DNA of 64,000 bases from Saccharopolyspora gloriosae (GTDB lineage: Bacteria > Actinomycetota > Actinomycetes > Mycobacteriales > Pseudonocardiaceae). The position numbers and the translations under genes were made by a program. How positions within the stretch are numbered: the first letter of the stretch is position 1; each line of letters opens with the position of its first letter. This document shows, piece by piece, positions 52,972 through 61,109 of the stretch. Location: positions 1,055,501 to 1,119,500 of the forward strand of contig NZ_JACHIV010000001.1 in NCBI RefSeq assembly GCF_014203325.1, read 5' to 3'. The notes under the pieces were generated by a model, which was not told the DNA's origin, made no database searches, and saw only the letters and a program-made list of their open reading frames with translations.

Positions 52972-53477
52972 GCTGTCTCCGTTTCCTCTGCAGTGTCCTG
53001 GGCCGAACGCGCGCCGCGTCCGCGCGGGCGCGTGCCCGACAGTTCCTCCGCGTGCGTGGCGGCATCGACGACGATGTGCGCGAGGTGCTCGTCGACGAGC
53101 CGGTACATCACTTCCCGCCCGTGCCGCTGCCCGTACACGACCCCAGCCGACTTCAGCACCCGCAGGTGCTGGCTGATCAACGGCTGGGTGACGCCGAGCG
53201 CGTCGACCAGCTCGTGCACGCACCGCTCGGCCGTGCGCAGCTGCAGCACGATCGCGATGCGCACCGGCGCGGCCAGCGCGCGCAGCAGTTCACCGGCCTC
53301 GACCAAGGTCTGCTGATCGTGCACGGGCACCAGTCGCGGCGCCCCCCGCTCCGGGGAGTGCACGTGTTCTTCGGCTCGGTCCGGGTGACCGTTGCCCGCC
53401 TCGGCCACCGGCGACGCGGCCTCGGCCGGGTCGGTACCGGCCGGTTCGCCGAGCGGGTCGGGGCTGACGGCGGGCAT
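52968..53477 (-). CDS. smtB: Zinc-sensing ArsR/SmtB-family repressor
   Basis: 169 aa. The winged helix is RIAIVLQLRTAERCVHELVDAL split as RIAIVLQL and CVHELVDALGVTQPLISQHLRVL. The alpha-5 metal site is complete: D129, H131, H142, E145 in DEHLAHIVVDAATHAEE, with the same D-x-H-x10-H-x2-E spacing as cyanobacterial SmtB. A 50-residue disordered N-terminal extension is unusual in length. ATG 53477 has AAGGA upstream and is preferred over 53549. It forms an operon with zur. In M. tuberculosis this pair is autoregulated by SmtB and released by zinc. Confidence 0.94.
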   Translation of the reverse strand: MPAVSPDPLGEPAGTDPAEAASPVAEAGNGHPDRAEEHVHSPERGAPRLVPVHDQQTLVEAGELLRALAAPVRIAIVLQLRTAERCVHELVDALGVTQPLISQHLRVLKSAGVVYGQRHGREVMYRLVDEHLAHIVVDAATHAEELSGTRPRGRGARSAQDTAEETETA

Positions 53478-54016
53478 GGTGTCCTTTCCGGCGGGCCTGG
53501 AGACGTCGGGAGCCGCCTTCGAGTGAGGCGGTGGCGCTCCACCGTCCATCCTACGGGTCGGGCGAAACGCGCAAGCACCTCGCGGGGGCCGCCCGATCCA
53601 TCGCGGAACCGATCATGGCAGCGCACATTCCCGCACCGCACGGCGGGCACCACCGGCCGGCCGGTGGGACACCGCCCGCGGCGCGGCGGAGATCGCCTGC
53701 GAGATGGGTGGGGCCACCGATGCGGCAGACCTCATCGGTACGCTGGGAAACCCCAGGACGGAACGCGTGCGATGGCATAGCCTGCGCAGCATCGGAGATC
53801 GTCGAACCGCCGGACTCCGAGCCTGGACGGCCTTCCGCTCGGGGACCGCCGAGGCGGCGAAGGCCACCGGGAGCACCCGCCCGACACAACCCGGCACCGG
53901 GAACCGACGAGCGCAGTCGGGCCCCGACCGCAGACAACCCCCGTCGAGCACCCGACCACCGCGGTCGAGCCTCGGCCCGAAGCAGATCGTCGAGTCCCTC
54001 GACCTGAGATTCCGGA
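53478..54016. other. Intergenic region between smtB and glyS
   Basis: 539 bases containing the divergent promoters of smtB-zur and glyS. I found no gene, no T-box-like glycine element that I could support, and no clear SmtB dyad. Open frames crossing the region have composition of non-coding GC-rich DNA. Confidence 0.45.
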
Positions 54017-55408
54017 GTGACCGTGCCCGCCGATCAGATCGACACGATCGTCAACCTTTGCAAGCGCCGTGGCTTCGTCTTCCCGTCCGGGGAGATCTAC
54101 GGCGGTACGAAGTCGGCGTGGGACTACGGGCCGCTGGGCGTCGAGCTCAAGGACAACATCAAGCGCCAGTGGTGGAAGTCGATGGTGCAGGGCCGCGACG
54201 ACGTCGTCGGCCTCGACTCCTCGGTGATCCTGCCGCGCGACGTGTGGGTCGCCTCCGGCCACGTCGGCGCCTTCCACGACCCGCTGGTCGAGTGCATCTC
54301 CTGCCACCACCGGTTCCGCGGTGACCACTTGGTCGAGGAGTTCGCCGAGCGCACCGGCAAGGAGGTCGCCGAGGGCGACCTGTCGCAGATCCCCTGCCCG
54401 AACTGCGGGAACCGCGGCCAGTTCACCGAGCCGCGCGAATTCAACATGATGCTCAAGACGTTCCTCGGCCCGGTCGAGAGCGAAGAGGGCATGCACTACC
54501 TGCGCCCCGAGACCGCGCAGGGCATCTTCGTGAACTTCGCGAACGTCATGACCACCGCGCGCAAGAAGCCGCCGTTCGGCATCGGCCAGATCGGCAAGTC
54601 CTTCCGCAACGAGATCACGCCCGGCAACTTCGTGTTCCGCACCCGTGAGTTCGAGCAGATGGAGATGGAGTTCTTCGTCGAGCCGGGCGAGGACGAGCAG
54701 TGGCACCAGTACTGGATCGACGCCCGCACCGAGTGGTACACGAGCCTCGGCATCGACCGGGACAACCTGCGGCTCTACGAGCACCCCAAGGACAAGCTCT
54801 CGCACTACTCGAAGCGCACCGTCGACATCGAGTACCGGTTCCGCTTCGCGGGCAGCGAGTGGGGTGAGCTGGAGGGCGTCGCCAACCGCACGGACTTCGA
54901 CCTCACCACGCACTCCAACCACTCGGGCGTGGACCTGTCGTACTTCGACCAGGCCAGCAACTCCCGCTACCGCCCGTACGTGATCGAACCCGCCGCGGGC
55001 GTGGGCCGGCCGATGATGGCGTTCCTGGTGGACGCCTACCACGAGGACGAGGCCCCGAACGCCAAGGGCGGCGTCGACAAGCGCACCGTGCTGAAGCTGG
55101 ACCGCCGGTTGTCACCGGTGAAGGCCGCGGTGCTGCCGCTGTCGCGCAACTCCGAGCTGTCGCCGAAGGCGCGGGACCTGGCGGCGCAGCTGCGCCGGAA
55201 CTGGAACATCGAGTTCGACGACGCGGGCGCCATCGGCCGCCGCTACCGCAGGCACGACGAGATCGGCACCCCGTTCTGCGTGACGGTCGACTTCGATTCG
55301 CTCTCCGACCACGCGGTCACCGTGCGCGAACGCGACACGATGTCCCAGGAGCGGGTGGCGATGGACAAGTTGGAGGAGTACCTCGCCGTCCGGCTCATCG
55401 GCTGCTGA
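54017..55408 (+). CDS. glyS: Glycyl-tRNA synthetase (dimeric class II)
   Basis: 463 aa. Class II motifs: [24 protein letters not shown] near the N-terminus, [22 protein letters not shown] (motif 2), and [17 protein letters not shown] (motif 3 region), plus a C-terminal anticodon-binding domain. A CxxC...CxxC zinc finger ([14 protein letters not shown]) is inserted, as in alpha-2 GlyRS. It charges tRNA-Gly. GTG 54017; GTG 54023 with GGAG five bases ahead is an alternative. Position next to smtB-zur matches M. tuberculosis. Confidence 0.97.
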   Translation: MTVPADQIDTIVNLCKRRGFVFPSGEIYGGTKSAWDYGPLGVELKDNIKRQWWKSMVQGRDDVVGLDSSVILPRDVWVASGHVGAFHDPLVECISCHHRFRGDHLVEEFAERTGKEVAEGDLSQIPCPNCGNRGQFTEPREFNMMLKTFLGPVESEEGMHYLRPETAQGIFVNFANVMTTARKKPPFGIGQIGKSFRNEITPGNFVFRTREFEQMEMEFFVEPGEDEQWHQYWIDARTEWYTSLGIDRDNLRLYEHPKDKLSHYSKRTVDIEYRFRFAGSEWGELEGVANRTDFDLTTHSNHSGVDLSYFDQASNSRYRPYVIEPAAGVGRPMMAFLVDAYHEDEAPNAKGGVDKRTVLKLDRRLSPVKAAVLPLSRNSELSPKARDLAAQLRRNWNIEFDDAGAIGRRYRRHDEIGTPFCVTVDFDSLSDHAVTVRERDTMSQERVAMDKLEEYLAVRLIGC

Positions 55409-55656
55409 CGGATTCGACGAGCACTTGCGGACGGGCCGCGCGGTGAGTCGCTCAGCGCAACCTCGGTGGCTTCCTCGCCGCGGGATCGATTTCCCGGGCA
55501 GCTCGCTACCCGGCGGAATCGCCGTCCTCGCGAGGAAGCCGCCGAGAGCCCGCCGGTGGCCGGCCCGCTGCGGTGGTCGCCGTGCACCGGATTCGCCGCT
55601 GACCAGGTCGAAGATCATTCCGCAAGAACTCCTCACTCTTTTGGAACGCGTGCCCC

Positions 55657-56313
55657 ATGTCTGAAGTCGGTTCCGCCCACCGCGGCTCTCGGAGCGGCCG
55701 GGTGCTGCGCCGCACCGCGCTCGGTGCGGTCCTGATGGTGCTGCTGCTGGTGGGCGGCACCGGATTCCGCGTGTGGCAGGTGGCGCGCACCGACGACCGC
55801 CGCCCGGTGGACATGATCGTGGTGCTGGGCGCGGCCCAGTACCACGGCAAGCCGACCCCGGTGCTGCGCGCGCGGCTGGAACAGGCCCTGGAGCTCTACG
55901 AGCAGGGCCTCGCCGAGCACGTGGTGACCGTCGGCGGCAGCCAGGAGGGCGACGAGTACACCGAAGCCGAAGCGGGCAAGTTGTGGCTGGCCAAGAAGGG
56001 CGTGCCCGACTCGAAGATCAGCATCGAGCCAACCGGCAGCGACACCCTCGGCAGCTTGCGGGCCGTGGGCGCGATGGCGAAGGAGAACCACTGGAACTCC
56101 GCGCTGATCGTCAGCGACCCGTGGCACTCGCTGCGGGCGCGGACGATGGCGGGCGACTTCGGCCTCGACGCGTGGGCCTCGCCGACCCGGTCGGGGCCGA
56201 TGGTGCAGACGCGGTCGACCCAGCTGCACTACATCATCCGGGAGACCGGTGGGCTGCTGTTCTACCGGTTGACCCACGCCCCGGCGGAGGTCGTCGGCGA
56301 CGGCTTGGGCTGA
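55657..56313 (+). CDS. YdcF/SanA-like DUF218 envelope protein
   Basis: 218 aa. An N-terminal membrane anchor ([21 protein letters not shown]) precedes the DUF218 domain ([72 protein letters not shown]). Members are envelope-facing proteins tied to cell wall or vancomycin tolerance; the catalytic activity is unclear. ATG 55657 has no obvious ribosome-binding site. It stands alone, about 250 bp behind glyS. Confidence 0.88.
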   Translation: MSEVGSAHRGSRSGRVLRRTALGAVLMVLLLVGGTGFRVWQVARTDDRRPVDMIVVLGAAQYHGKPTPVLRARLEQALELYEQGLAEHVVTVGGSQEGDEYTEAEAGKLWLAKKGVPDSKISIEPTGSDTLGSLRAVGAMAKENHWNSALIVSDPWHSLRARTMAGDFGLDAWASPTRSGPMVQTRSTQLHYIIRETGGLLFYRLTHAPAEVVGDGLG

Positions 56314-56395
56314 GCATTCCCCTCCGGTGCGCGTTCAACGCGTGTTGGCGGGCGTTTCAGCTGGCGGGGCGTGCCGAGGCCGTAGGCTGGGCGCG

Positions 56396-57676
56396 GTGAA
56401 CGCCTTGCCGCCCGGGTACGGAGAGCATGACCTCGCCCGGTTGTCCGCCGAACCGCCGAAGGCCGCCGCGCTGCCGGGAGCGCACCAGGAGGCCCGCACC
56501 CCGTTCGCGCGGGACCGGGCTCGGGTGCTGCATTCCGCGGCGCTGCGCCGCCTGGCGGGCAAGACCCAGGTAATGGGTCCCGAAGAGGGCGACGTCCCGC
56601 GCACCCGGCTGACGCATTCGCTAGAGGTGGCGCAGATCGGCCGCGGGATCGCCGTGACGCTGGGCGCGGACGCCGACCTCGTGGACACCGCCGGACTGGC
56701 CCACGACATCGGGCATCCGCCGTTCGGCCACAACGGTGAGCAGGCGCTCAACGAGCTCGCCGATTCCTGCGGCGGCTTCGAGGGCAACGCGCAGACCCTG
56801 CGGATCTTGACGCGCCTGGAGCCGAAGCTGCCGGACGAACCGGGTGCCGGCAGCGGCCTGAACCTGACCCGCGCCTGCCTGGACGCGGCGACGAAGTACC
56901 CGTGGCCGCGCCGCCCCGGCGAGGTGAAGTTCGGCGCCTACCCGGACGACCTCGCGGTGTTCACCTGGATGCGCCAGGGCGCGGTGGGCGATCGCCGCTG
57001 CTTGGAGGCGCAGATCATGGACTGGGCCGACGACGTGGCGTACTCGGTGCACGACGTGGAGGACGGGGTGCACTCGGGCCGCATCTCGTTGCGGGAGCTC
57101 TCCCGGCCGGGGGAGCGCTCGGAGATCGTGCGGTTGGCGGCGAAGCACTTCTGGGCCGACGGCGATGCCGGTGAGCTGGACGTCGCGGCGGGCGAGCTGG
57201 CGGTGCTGCCCGCGGTCGCGGCGGTGGCCGACTACGACGGCGCGCTCGGCGCGCAGGTGGCGTTGAAGCGGTTGACCAGCGAACTCGTCGGCCGGTTCAC
57301 CTCGGCGGCGGTGTCGGGCACCGCCGAGGCGCACGGGCCGGGCCCGTTGACCAGGTACGCGGCGGACGTCGTGGTGCCGCGCCGGGTGGCGGCGGAGGTC
57401 GCGGTGCTCAAGGCGGTGGCGGTGCACTTCGTGCTCAGCGATCCGCGTCGGCTGCGGATGCAGGAGCGGCAGCGGGAGCTGCTGGCGGAACTGGTCGAGG
57501 TGCTGGTGCGGCGGGCGCCGGAGGCGCTGGACCCCGCGTTCCGGCCGGACTGGTCGGCGGCGGCGGACGACGCGCGGCGGTTGCGGGTCGTGCTGGACCA
57601 GGTCGCGTCCCTCACGGATGCGCAGGCGGTGTCCTGGCATGCACGCCATGTACGCAGCGGAGCCAAGTCGGTGTGA
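56396..57676 (+). CDS. dgt: dGTPase-family deoxynucleoside triphosphohydrolase
   Basis: 426 aa HD-domain enzyme cleaving dNTPs to nucleoside and triphosphate. Visible motifs are [17 protein letters not shown] (first His), [18 protein letters not shown] (HD plus HxxxE), and [17 protein letters not shown] (final Asp). Counterpart of M. tuberculosis Rv2344c near dnaG. GTG 56396 avoids the 23-residue unconserved extension of the longest frame. Likely controls dNTP pools. Confidence 0.95.
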   Translation: MNALPPGYGEHDLARLSAEPPKAAALPGAHQEARTPFARDRARVLHSAALRRLAGKTQVMGPEEGDVPRTRLTHSLEVAQIGRGIAVTLGADADLVDTAGLAHDIGHPPFGHNGEQALNELADSCGGFEGNAQTLRILTRLEPKLPDEPGAGSGLNLTRACLDAATKYPWPRRPGEVKFGAYPDDLAVFTWMRQGAVGDRRCLEAQIMDWADDVAYSVHDVEDGVHSGRISLRELSRPGERSEIVRLAAKHFWADGDAGELDVAAGELAVLPAVAAVADYDGALGAQVALKRLTSELVGRFTSAAVSGTAEAHGPGPLTRYAADVVVPRRVAAEVAVLKAVAVHFVLSDPRRLRMQERQRELLAELVEVLVRRAPEALDPAFRPDWSAAADDARRLRVVLDQVASLTDAQAVSWHARHVRSGAKSV

Positions 57677-57736
57677 AATACGTCTGATCGGGGGGTGTTG
57701 AGCCCGGGTCGTCCGGCATAGTGTTCACCCAGCGTG

Positions 57737-57770
57737 TCGGCCGTTCGGGACCCCCGACCTGAACGGCCGA
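57737..57770 (+). terminator. Hairpin after dgt
   Basis: TCGGCCGTTC (57737-57746) and GAACGGCCGA (57761-57770) are a perfect 10-bp inverted repeat with a 14-nt loop, about 60 bases after dgt. No T-run. Confidence 0.45.
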
Positions 57771-57826
57771 CTGCTGTGCGTGCGGCGCGATCCCCGACCC
57801 GTCCCCGTGCCGCAAGGAGATCCTCG

Positions 57827-58012
57827 ATGCCGAACCGGCACTACATCCAGAAGCTCGTCGCCGACGGCGAGCCGTACGTCAACACCGACAACCTCGCCGA
57901 CTGGGTGACCGACCTGCGCTGGCGCGACCCCGAAGCCCGGCGCGCGGCCGAGTACATCGCCCAGGAACTGCGGCTGATGGGCTTGTCCGACATCGAGGAG
58001 TCCCTGCGCTGA
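57827..58012 (+). CDS. Small conserved acidic protein, unknown function
   Basis: 61 aa, no membrane segment. It is mostly helical and acidic (NTDNLADWVTDLRWRDPEARRA, YIAQELRLMGLSDIEESLR). ATG 57827 follows a strong AAGGAGA site seven bases ahead. Codon bias is that of a real gene. Not recognised. It is a separate unit between dgt and the serpin gene. Confidence 0.7.
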   Translation: MPNRHYIQKLVADGEPYVNTDNLADWVTDLRWRDPEARRAAEYIAQELRLMGLSDIEESLR

Positions 58013-58149
58013 TCGTCGCGGCGCACGGCTCGCGGGCTGTGCTGATCGGATTCCGAACGTTCGGGCGGCCCCGCCGGGGCGGTCCGGGTGGCAGACTCGG
58101 TCGCAGTCCTGAGTGAGCAGCCGACGCGCTGAACGGAGTCCACGCGGCC

Positions 58150-59247
58150 GTGACCGAGCATCTCGATTTCAGCCTGGCCCTGCACCACCGGCTCGCCCCG
58201 GAGGCGAACCGCCCGTTCACCTGGTCGCCGTACTCGGTGGCCGGCGCACTCGGGCTGGCCGCCGCGGCGGCGGGCGGCGACACCAGCGGTGAACTGCTGT
58301 CCGCGCTGCGCGCCGACAGCCCTGACGCGGTGCGCGGCTCGTTGTCCCCGGCGGCGGAGCTCTCCGGCACCGGCTCGGCCGAGCCGCCGGAGCTGGCGGT
58401 CGCGAACACGCTGTGGGCGCACGACGAACTCCCGGTGCACGACGCGTTCCTGCGGTCGCTGAAGGAGTGGCCGGGCAGCGCCGTGCGCACCGCGCCGTTC
58501 CGCAGCGCTCCGGACGACGCCCGCCGGTTGATCAACTCCGATGTCGCGGAGACGACGCGCGACCTGATCCCCGAGCTGCTGGAACCCGGCACGGTCGACG
58601 CCGACACGGTGGCGGCCCTGGTCAACGCCCTCTACCTCAAGGTGTCCTGGCGCGAGGCCTTCGACGCCCACAAGACGGCGGACCAGCCGTTCCGCGCCCC
58701 GGCGGGGGAGCGGTCGGTGCCGACGATGACCGCGACCCGCCGCTTCGGTTACGCGGCGACCGGTGGCTGGCAGGCGGTGACCTTGCCTGCGGCCGGCGGA
58801 GTGGAAGCCGTGGTCCTGCTGCCCGACGAGGACCTCGCCACCGCGGAACCGGCGCTGGGCGCCGCCGAACTCGGCACCCTGCTCGCCTCGGTGCGCGACG
58901 AGCGGGTGGAGCTGTTCCTGCCGCGCTTCGACGTCGACTCGGACGCCGAGCTCAACGCCCCGCTCGGCCACCTCGGAGTGCACAAGCTGTTCACGCCCGG
59001 TGCCGACTTCAGCCCGCTCACCGACGCGCCGCTGAAGATCTCCACGATCGTGCACCAGGCGGTGCTGCGGGTCGACGAGTCCGGCTTGGAGGGCGCGGCG
59101 GCTACGGCGGCGATGATGCGGCTCACCGCGATCGTGCGCGAACCCGACCCGATCCGGGTGCGGATCGACCGGCCGTTCCTGTTCCTGGTGCGGCACCGGG
59201 AGTCCGGCGCGGTGTACTTCCTGGCTCGCGTCGTCGACCCGTCCTGA
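58150..59247 (+). CDS. Serpin-family protein (serine protease inhibitor fold)
   Basis: 365 aa, no signal peptide, so intracellular. Serpin blocks are FTWSPYSVAGALGLAAAAAGGDT, LVNALYLKVSWREAF, VEAVVLLPDE, VELFLPRFDVDS and the C-terminal DRPFLFLVRHRESGAVYFLARVVDP. The reactive-centre loop starts ESGLEGAAATAAM (E310 onward). Counting from the hinge gives P1 T326 and P1' A327. The hinge departs from inhibitory consensus at P14 (Leu instead of Thr/Ser) and P12 (Gly instead of Ala). It could be an inhibitor of modest efficiency or a non-inhibitory member. GTG 58150. Confidence 0.9.
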   Translation: MTEHLDFSLALHHRLAPEANRPFTWSPYSVAGALGLAAAAAGGDTSGELLSALRADSPDAVRGSLSPAAELSGTGSAEPPELAVANTLWAHDELPVHDAFLRSLKEWPGSAVRTAPFRSAPDDARRLINSDVAETTRDLIPELLEPGTVDADTVAALVNALYLKVSWREAFDAHKTADQPFRAPAGERSVPTMTATRRFGYAATGGWQAVTLPAAGGVEAVVLLPDEDLATAEPALGAAELGTLLASVRDERVELFLPRFDVDSDAELNAPLGHLGVHKLFTPGADFSPLTDAPLKISTIVHQAVLRVDESGLEGAAATAAMMRLTAIVREPDPIRVRIDRPFLFLVRHRESGAVYFLARVVDPS

Positions 59248-59254
59248 CCCGCGT

Positions 59255-59281
59255 TGTCACGTTCCCGGGCGCCGTCTCGTC
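59255..59281 (+). promoter_or_regulatory. ECF41-type promoter before the carboxymuconolactone-decarboxylase-family gene
   Basis: TGTCACG at 59255-59261, a 16-base spacer, and CGTC at 59278-59281. The known ECF41 promoter pattern is TGTCACA, about 16 bases, CGTC, so six of seven -35 bases and all of the -10 match. It ends 49 bases before the ATG at 59331. The cognate ECF41 sigma factor is encoded at 60142-61044. Confidence 0.65.
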
Positions 59282-59330
59282 CCGGTGGTGAGTCCCCGCA
59301 CCCGGCGGGGAACGGCACCTGGGAGTGACC

Positions 59331-59897
59331 ATGCCGCGCATCGACCCCGTTCCGGCGCACCGAGCGGGCCCGCTGACCAAGTTCCTCTACCGGTACCTCC
59401 GGCGTCGTTTCGGCGCGGTGCCGGAGCCGATGGCGGTGACCGCGCAGCACCCGAAGCTGCTGCTGGCCGCCGGTGTCGGGGAGCTGGCGGTGGAGCGCGC
59501 CGTCCGCGTCCTGCCCGCGAGCGTCCGCGAGCTCGCCGTGTTCCGGACGGCGACCCGGATCGGCTGCTCGTGGTGCGTGGACTTCGGCACCATGCTGCAG
59601 CGCGACGAAGGACTCGACGTCGAACGGCTCAAGGAGATCGACGACTACCGGACGTCGCCGCGGTTCACCGAACTGGACCGGCTGGTGATCGACTACACCG
59701 ACGCGATGACCGACCTGCCGATGACGGTGACCGACGAGCAGGTCGCGGAGCTGGACCGCAGGCTGGGCCACCAGGGCGCGGTCGAGCTGACCTACATGAT
59801 CGCGCTGGAGAACCAGCGCACCCGGTTCAACCACGCCCTCGGCATCACCGCCCAGGGCTTCACCTCGGGAGAAGCCTGCCGAGTCCCGATGCCCTGA
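59331..59897 (+). CDS. Carboxymuconolactone decarboxylase/AhpD-family protein
   Basis: 188 aa alkylhydroperoxidase-like helical protein. The redox motif is TRIGCSWCVDFG (CxxC with the downstream acidic residue); VRELAVFRTATRIG and ALENQRTRFNHALGI are further family blocks. ECF41 regulons typically contain exactly this type of gene (carboxymuconolactone decarboxylase, oxidoreductase or epimerase). ATG 59331 has GGGAG upstream; GTG 59325 is an alternative. It lies convergent to the sigma factor gene, about 245 bp apart with nothing recognisable between. Confidence 0.9.
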   Translation: MPRIDPVPAHRAGPLTKFLYRYLRRRFGAVPEPMAVTAQHPKLLLAAGVGELAVERAVRVLPASVRELAVFRTATRIGCSWCVDFGTMLQRDEGLDVERLKEIDDYRTSPRFTELDRLVIDYTDAMTDLPMTVTDEQVAELDRRLGHQGAVELTYMIALENQRTRFNHALGITAQGFTSGEACRVPMP

Positions 59898-60141
59898 CCC
59901 ACCGGACTCCGCTCCGTCACCACCCCGCCGAGCGTCAGCCCCGCCCCCTTGCAATTTCGCGAGGAATTGAATTCGGCGCCCCGCAGGAAAGTGCGTTCGG
60001 GAGAGAGGGTTCGCAGCTCACCGGGGTTCCGCGAGTGTTCGTTCGTGAGCGGAGGGGAATTGATCTCGCGAGAAATTTCGGGAGGGGTTTCCCGGGTGGC
60101 CACGGGCGGGGGTCGCTTGTGCGGGTGGCGGGGCGGTCCGG

Positions 60142-61044
60142 TCAGAGGGCGAGGCGGGTCAGCTTGTCCGGGTTGACCAGGTCGTGCAGCTCCGCGATGC
60201 GGTCGTCGTCGACGGTGAACACGAGCACGCGCTGCGGCGAGGTGCGGCCGGTGGCATCGGTGGGATCGCCCGGCACGAACATCCCGAGGTCACCGTTGAC
60301 CAGCACCGGACGCACCCCTTCCAGCGCGGCCGTGCCGTACTTGGTGACCAGGCCGAGCATGAACCGGGCGATCTTGCCGCCGCCGCGGATCGGGCGCCGC
60401 GCCGTGGACGCCTTGCCGCCGCTGTCGCCGAAGAACGCGGCCTCCGGGTGCAGCAGCCGGGTCAGCTCGGTCAGGTCGCCCGCGTGAACGGCGGTCAAGA
60501 ACCGCTCCACCACCTCCTGCTGGCGCGGCAGCGGAGCGCGGGGCGGTGCGTCCGCGGCCAGCGCCCTGCGAGCTCGGGACGCGTGCTGGCGCGCGGTGGC
60601 GGCGGGGCAGCCGAGCAGCTCGGCGATCTCGGCGAACGGCACCTGGAAACCGTCGTGCAGCACGAACGCGAACCGCTGCTCAGCGGGCAGCTCGTGCAGC
60701 ATCCGCAGCGCGGCCATCCGCAGGTCGTCGCGTCCGACCACGGCCTCCAGCGGATCCCGAGCGTCGAGCGGCGTCACCACGGGTTCCGGCAGCCACGGCC
60801 CCACGTACCGCTCCCGCCGGTGCGCCGCCGACCGCGTCCTGTCCAGGCAGATCCGACCGACCACGGTGCTCAGCCAGGCCCCGAGATCGCGGATCTCCGC
60901 CGACTCGCGGGCCAGCCGCAGCCACGCCTCCTGCACGGCGTCCTCGGCGTCGGCGAACCGGCCGGTGAGCCGGTAGGCGAGCGCGGTCAGCCGCGGGCGG
61001 TGCGCGTCGAACTCGGCGGCTCGCGCCGGACCGGCATTGGTCAT
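60142..61044 (-). CDS. sigJ: ECF41-group sigma factor with fused NTF2-like regulatory domain (SigJ-like)
   Basis: 300 aa. Sigma region 2 (LTALAYRLTGRFADAEDAVQE, WLRLAR) and region 4 (AEQRFAFVLHDGFQVPFAEIAELLGCP) are followed by a C-terminal SnoaL/NTF2-like domain in place of an anti-sigma factor gene. The three ECF41 hallmarks are visible: WLPEP at 84-88, DSGGK at 207-211 (usually DGGGK), and NPDKL at 291-295. The fused domain both holds and activates the sigma factor in studied members. ATG 61044. The predicted target is the neighbouring carboxymuconolactone-decarboxylase-family gene. Confidence 0.94.
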   Translation of the reverse strand: MTNAGPARAAEFDAHRPRLTALAYRLTGRFADAEDAVQEAWLRLARESAEIRDLGAWLSTVVGRICLDRTRSAAHRRERYVGPWLPEPVVTPLDARDPLEAVVGRDDLRMAALRMLHELPAEQRFAFVLHDGFQVPFAEIAELLGCPAATARQHASRARRALAADAPPRAPLPRQQEVVERFLTAVHAGDLTELTRLLHPEAAFFGDSGGKASTARRPIRGGGKIARFMLGLVTKYGTAALEGVRPVLVNGDLGMFVPGDPTDATGRTSPQRVLVFTVDDDRIAELHDLVNPDKLTRLAL

Positions 61045-61109
61045 GCGCCGATTGTGCTCCCCGCGGGGACACCCGTCGGTGTGTTGTGCGCGACGCCTAG
61101 ACTGGCGGT

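Noticed and set aside
53550-54016. Possible T-box or glycine riboswitch before glyS
   Set aside because: I could not find conserved T-box or glycine-aptamer elements by eye; reported only as unassigned intergenic DNA.
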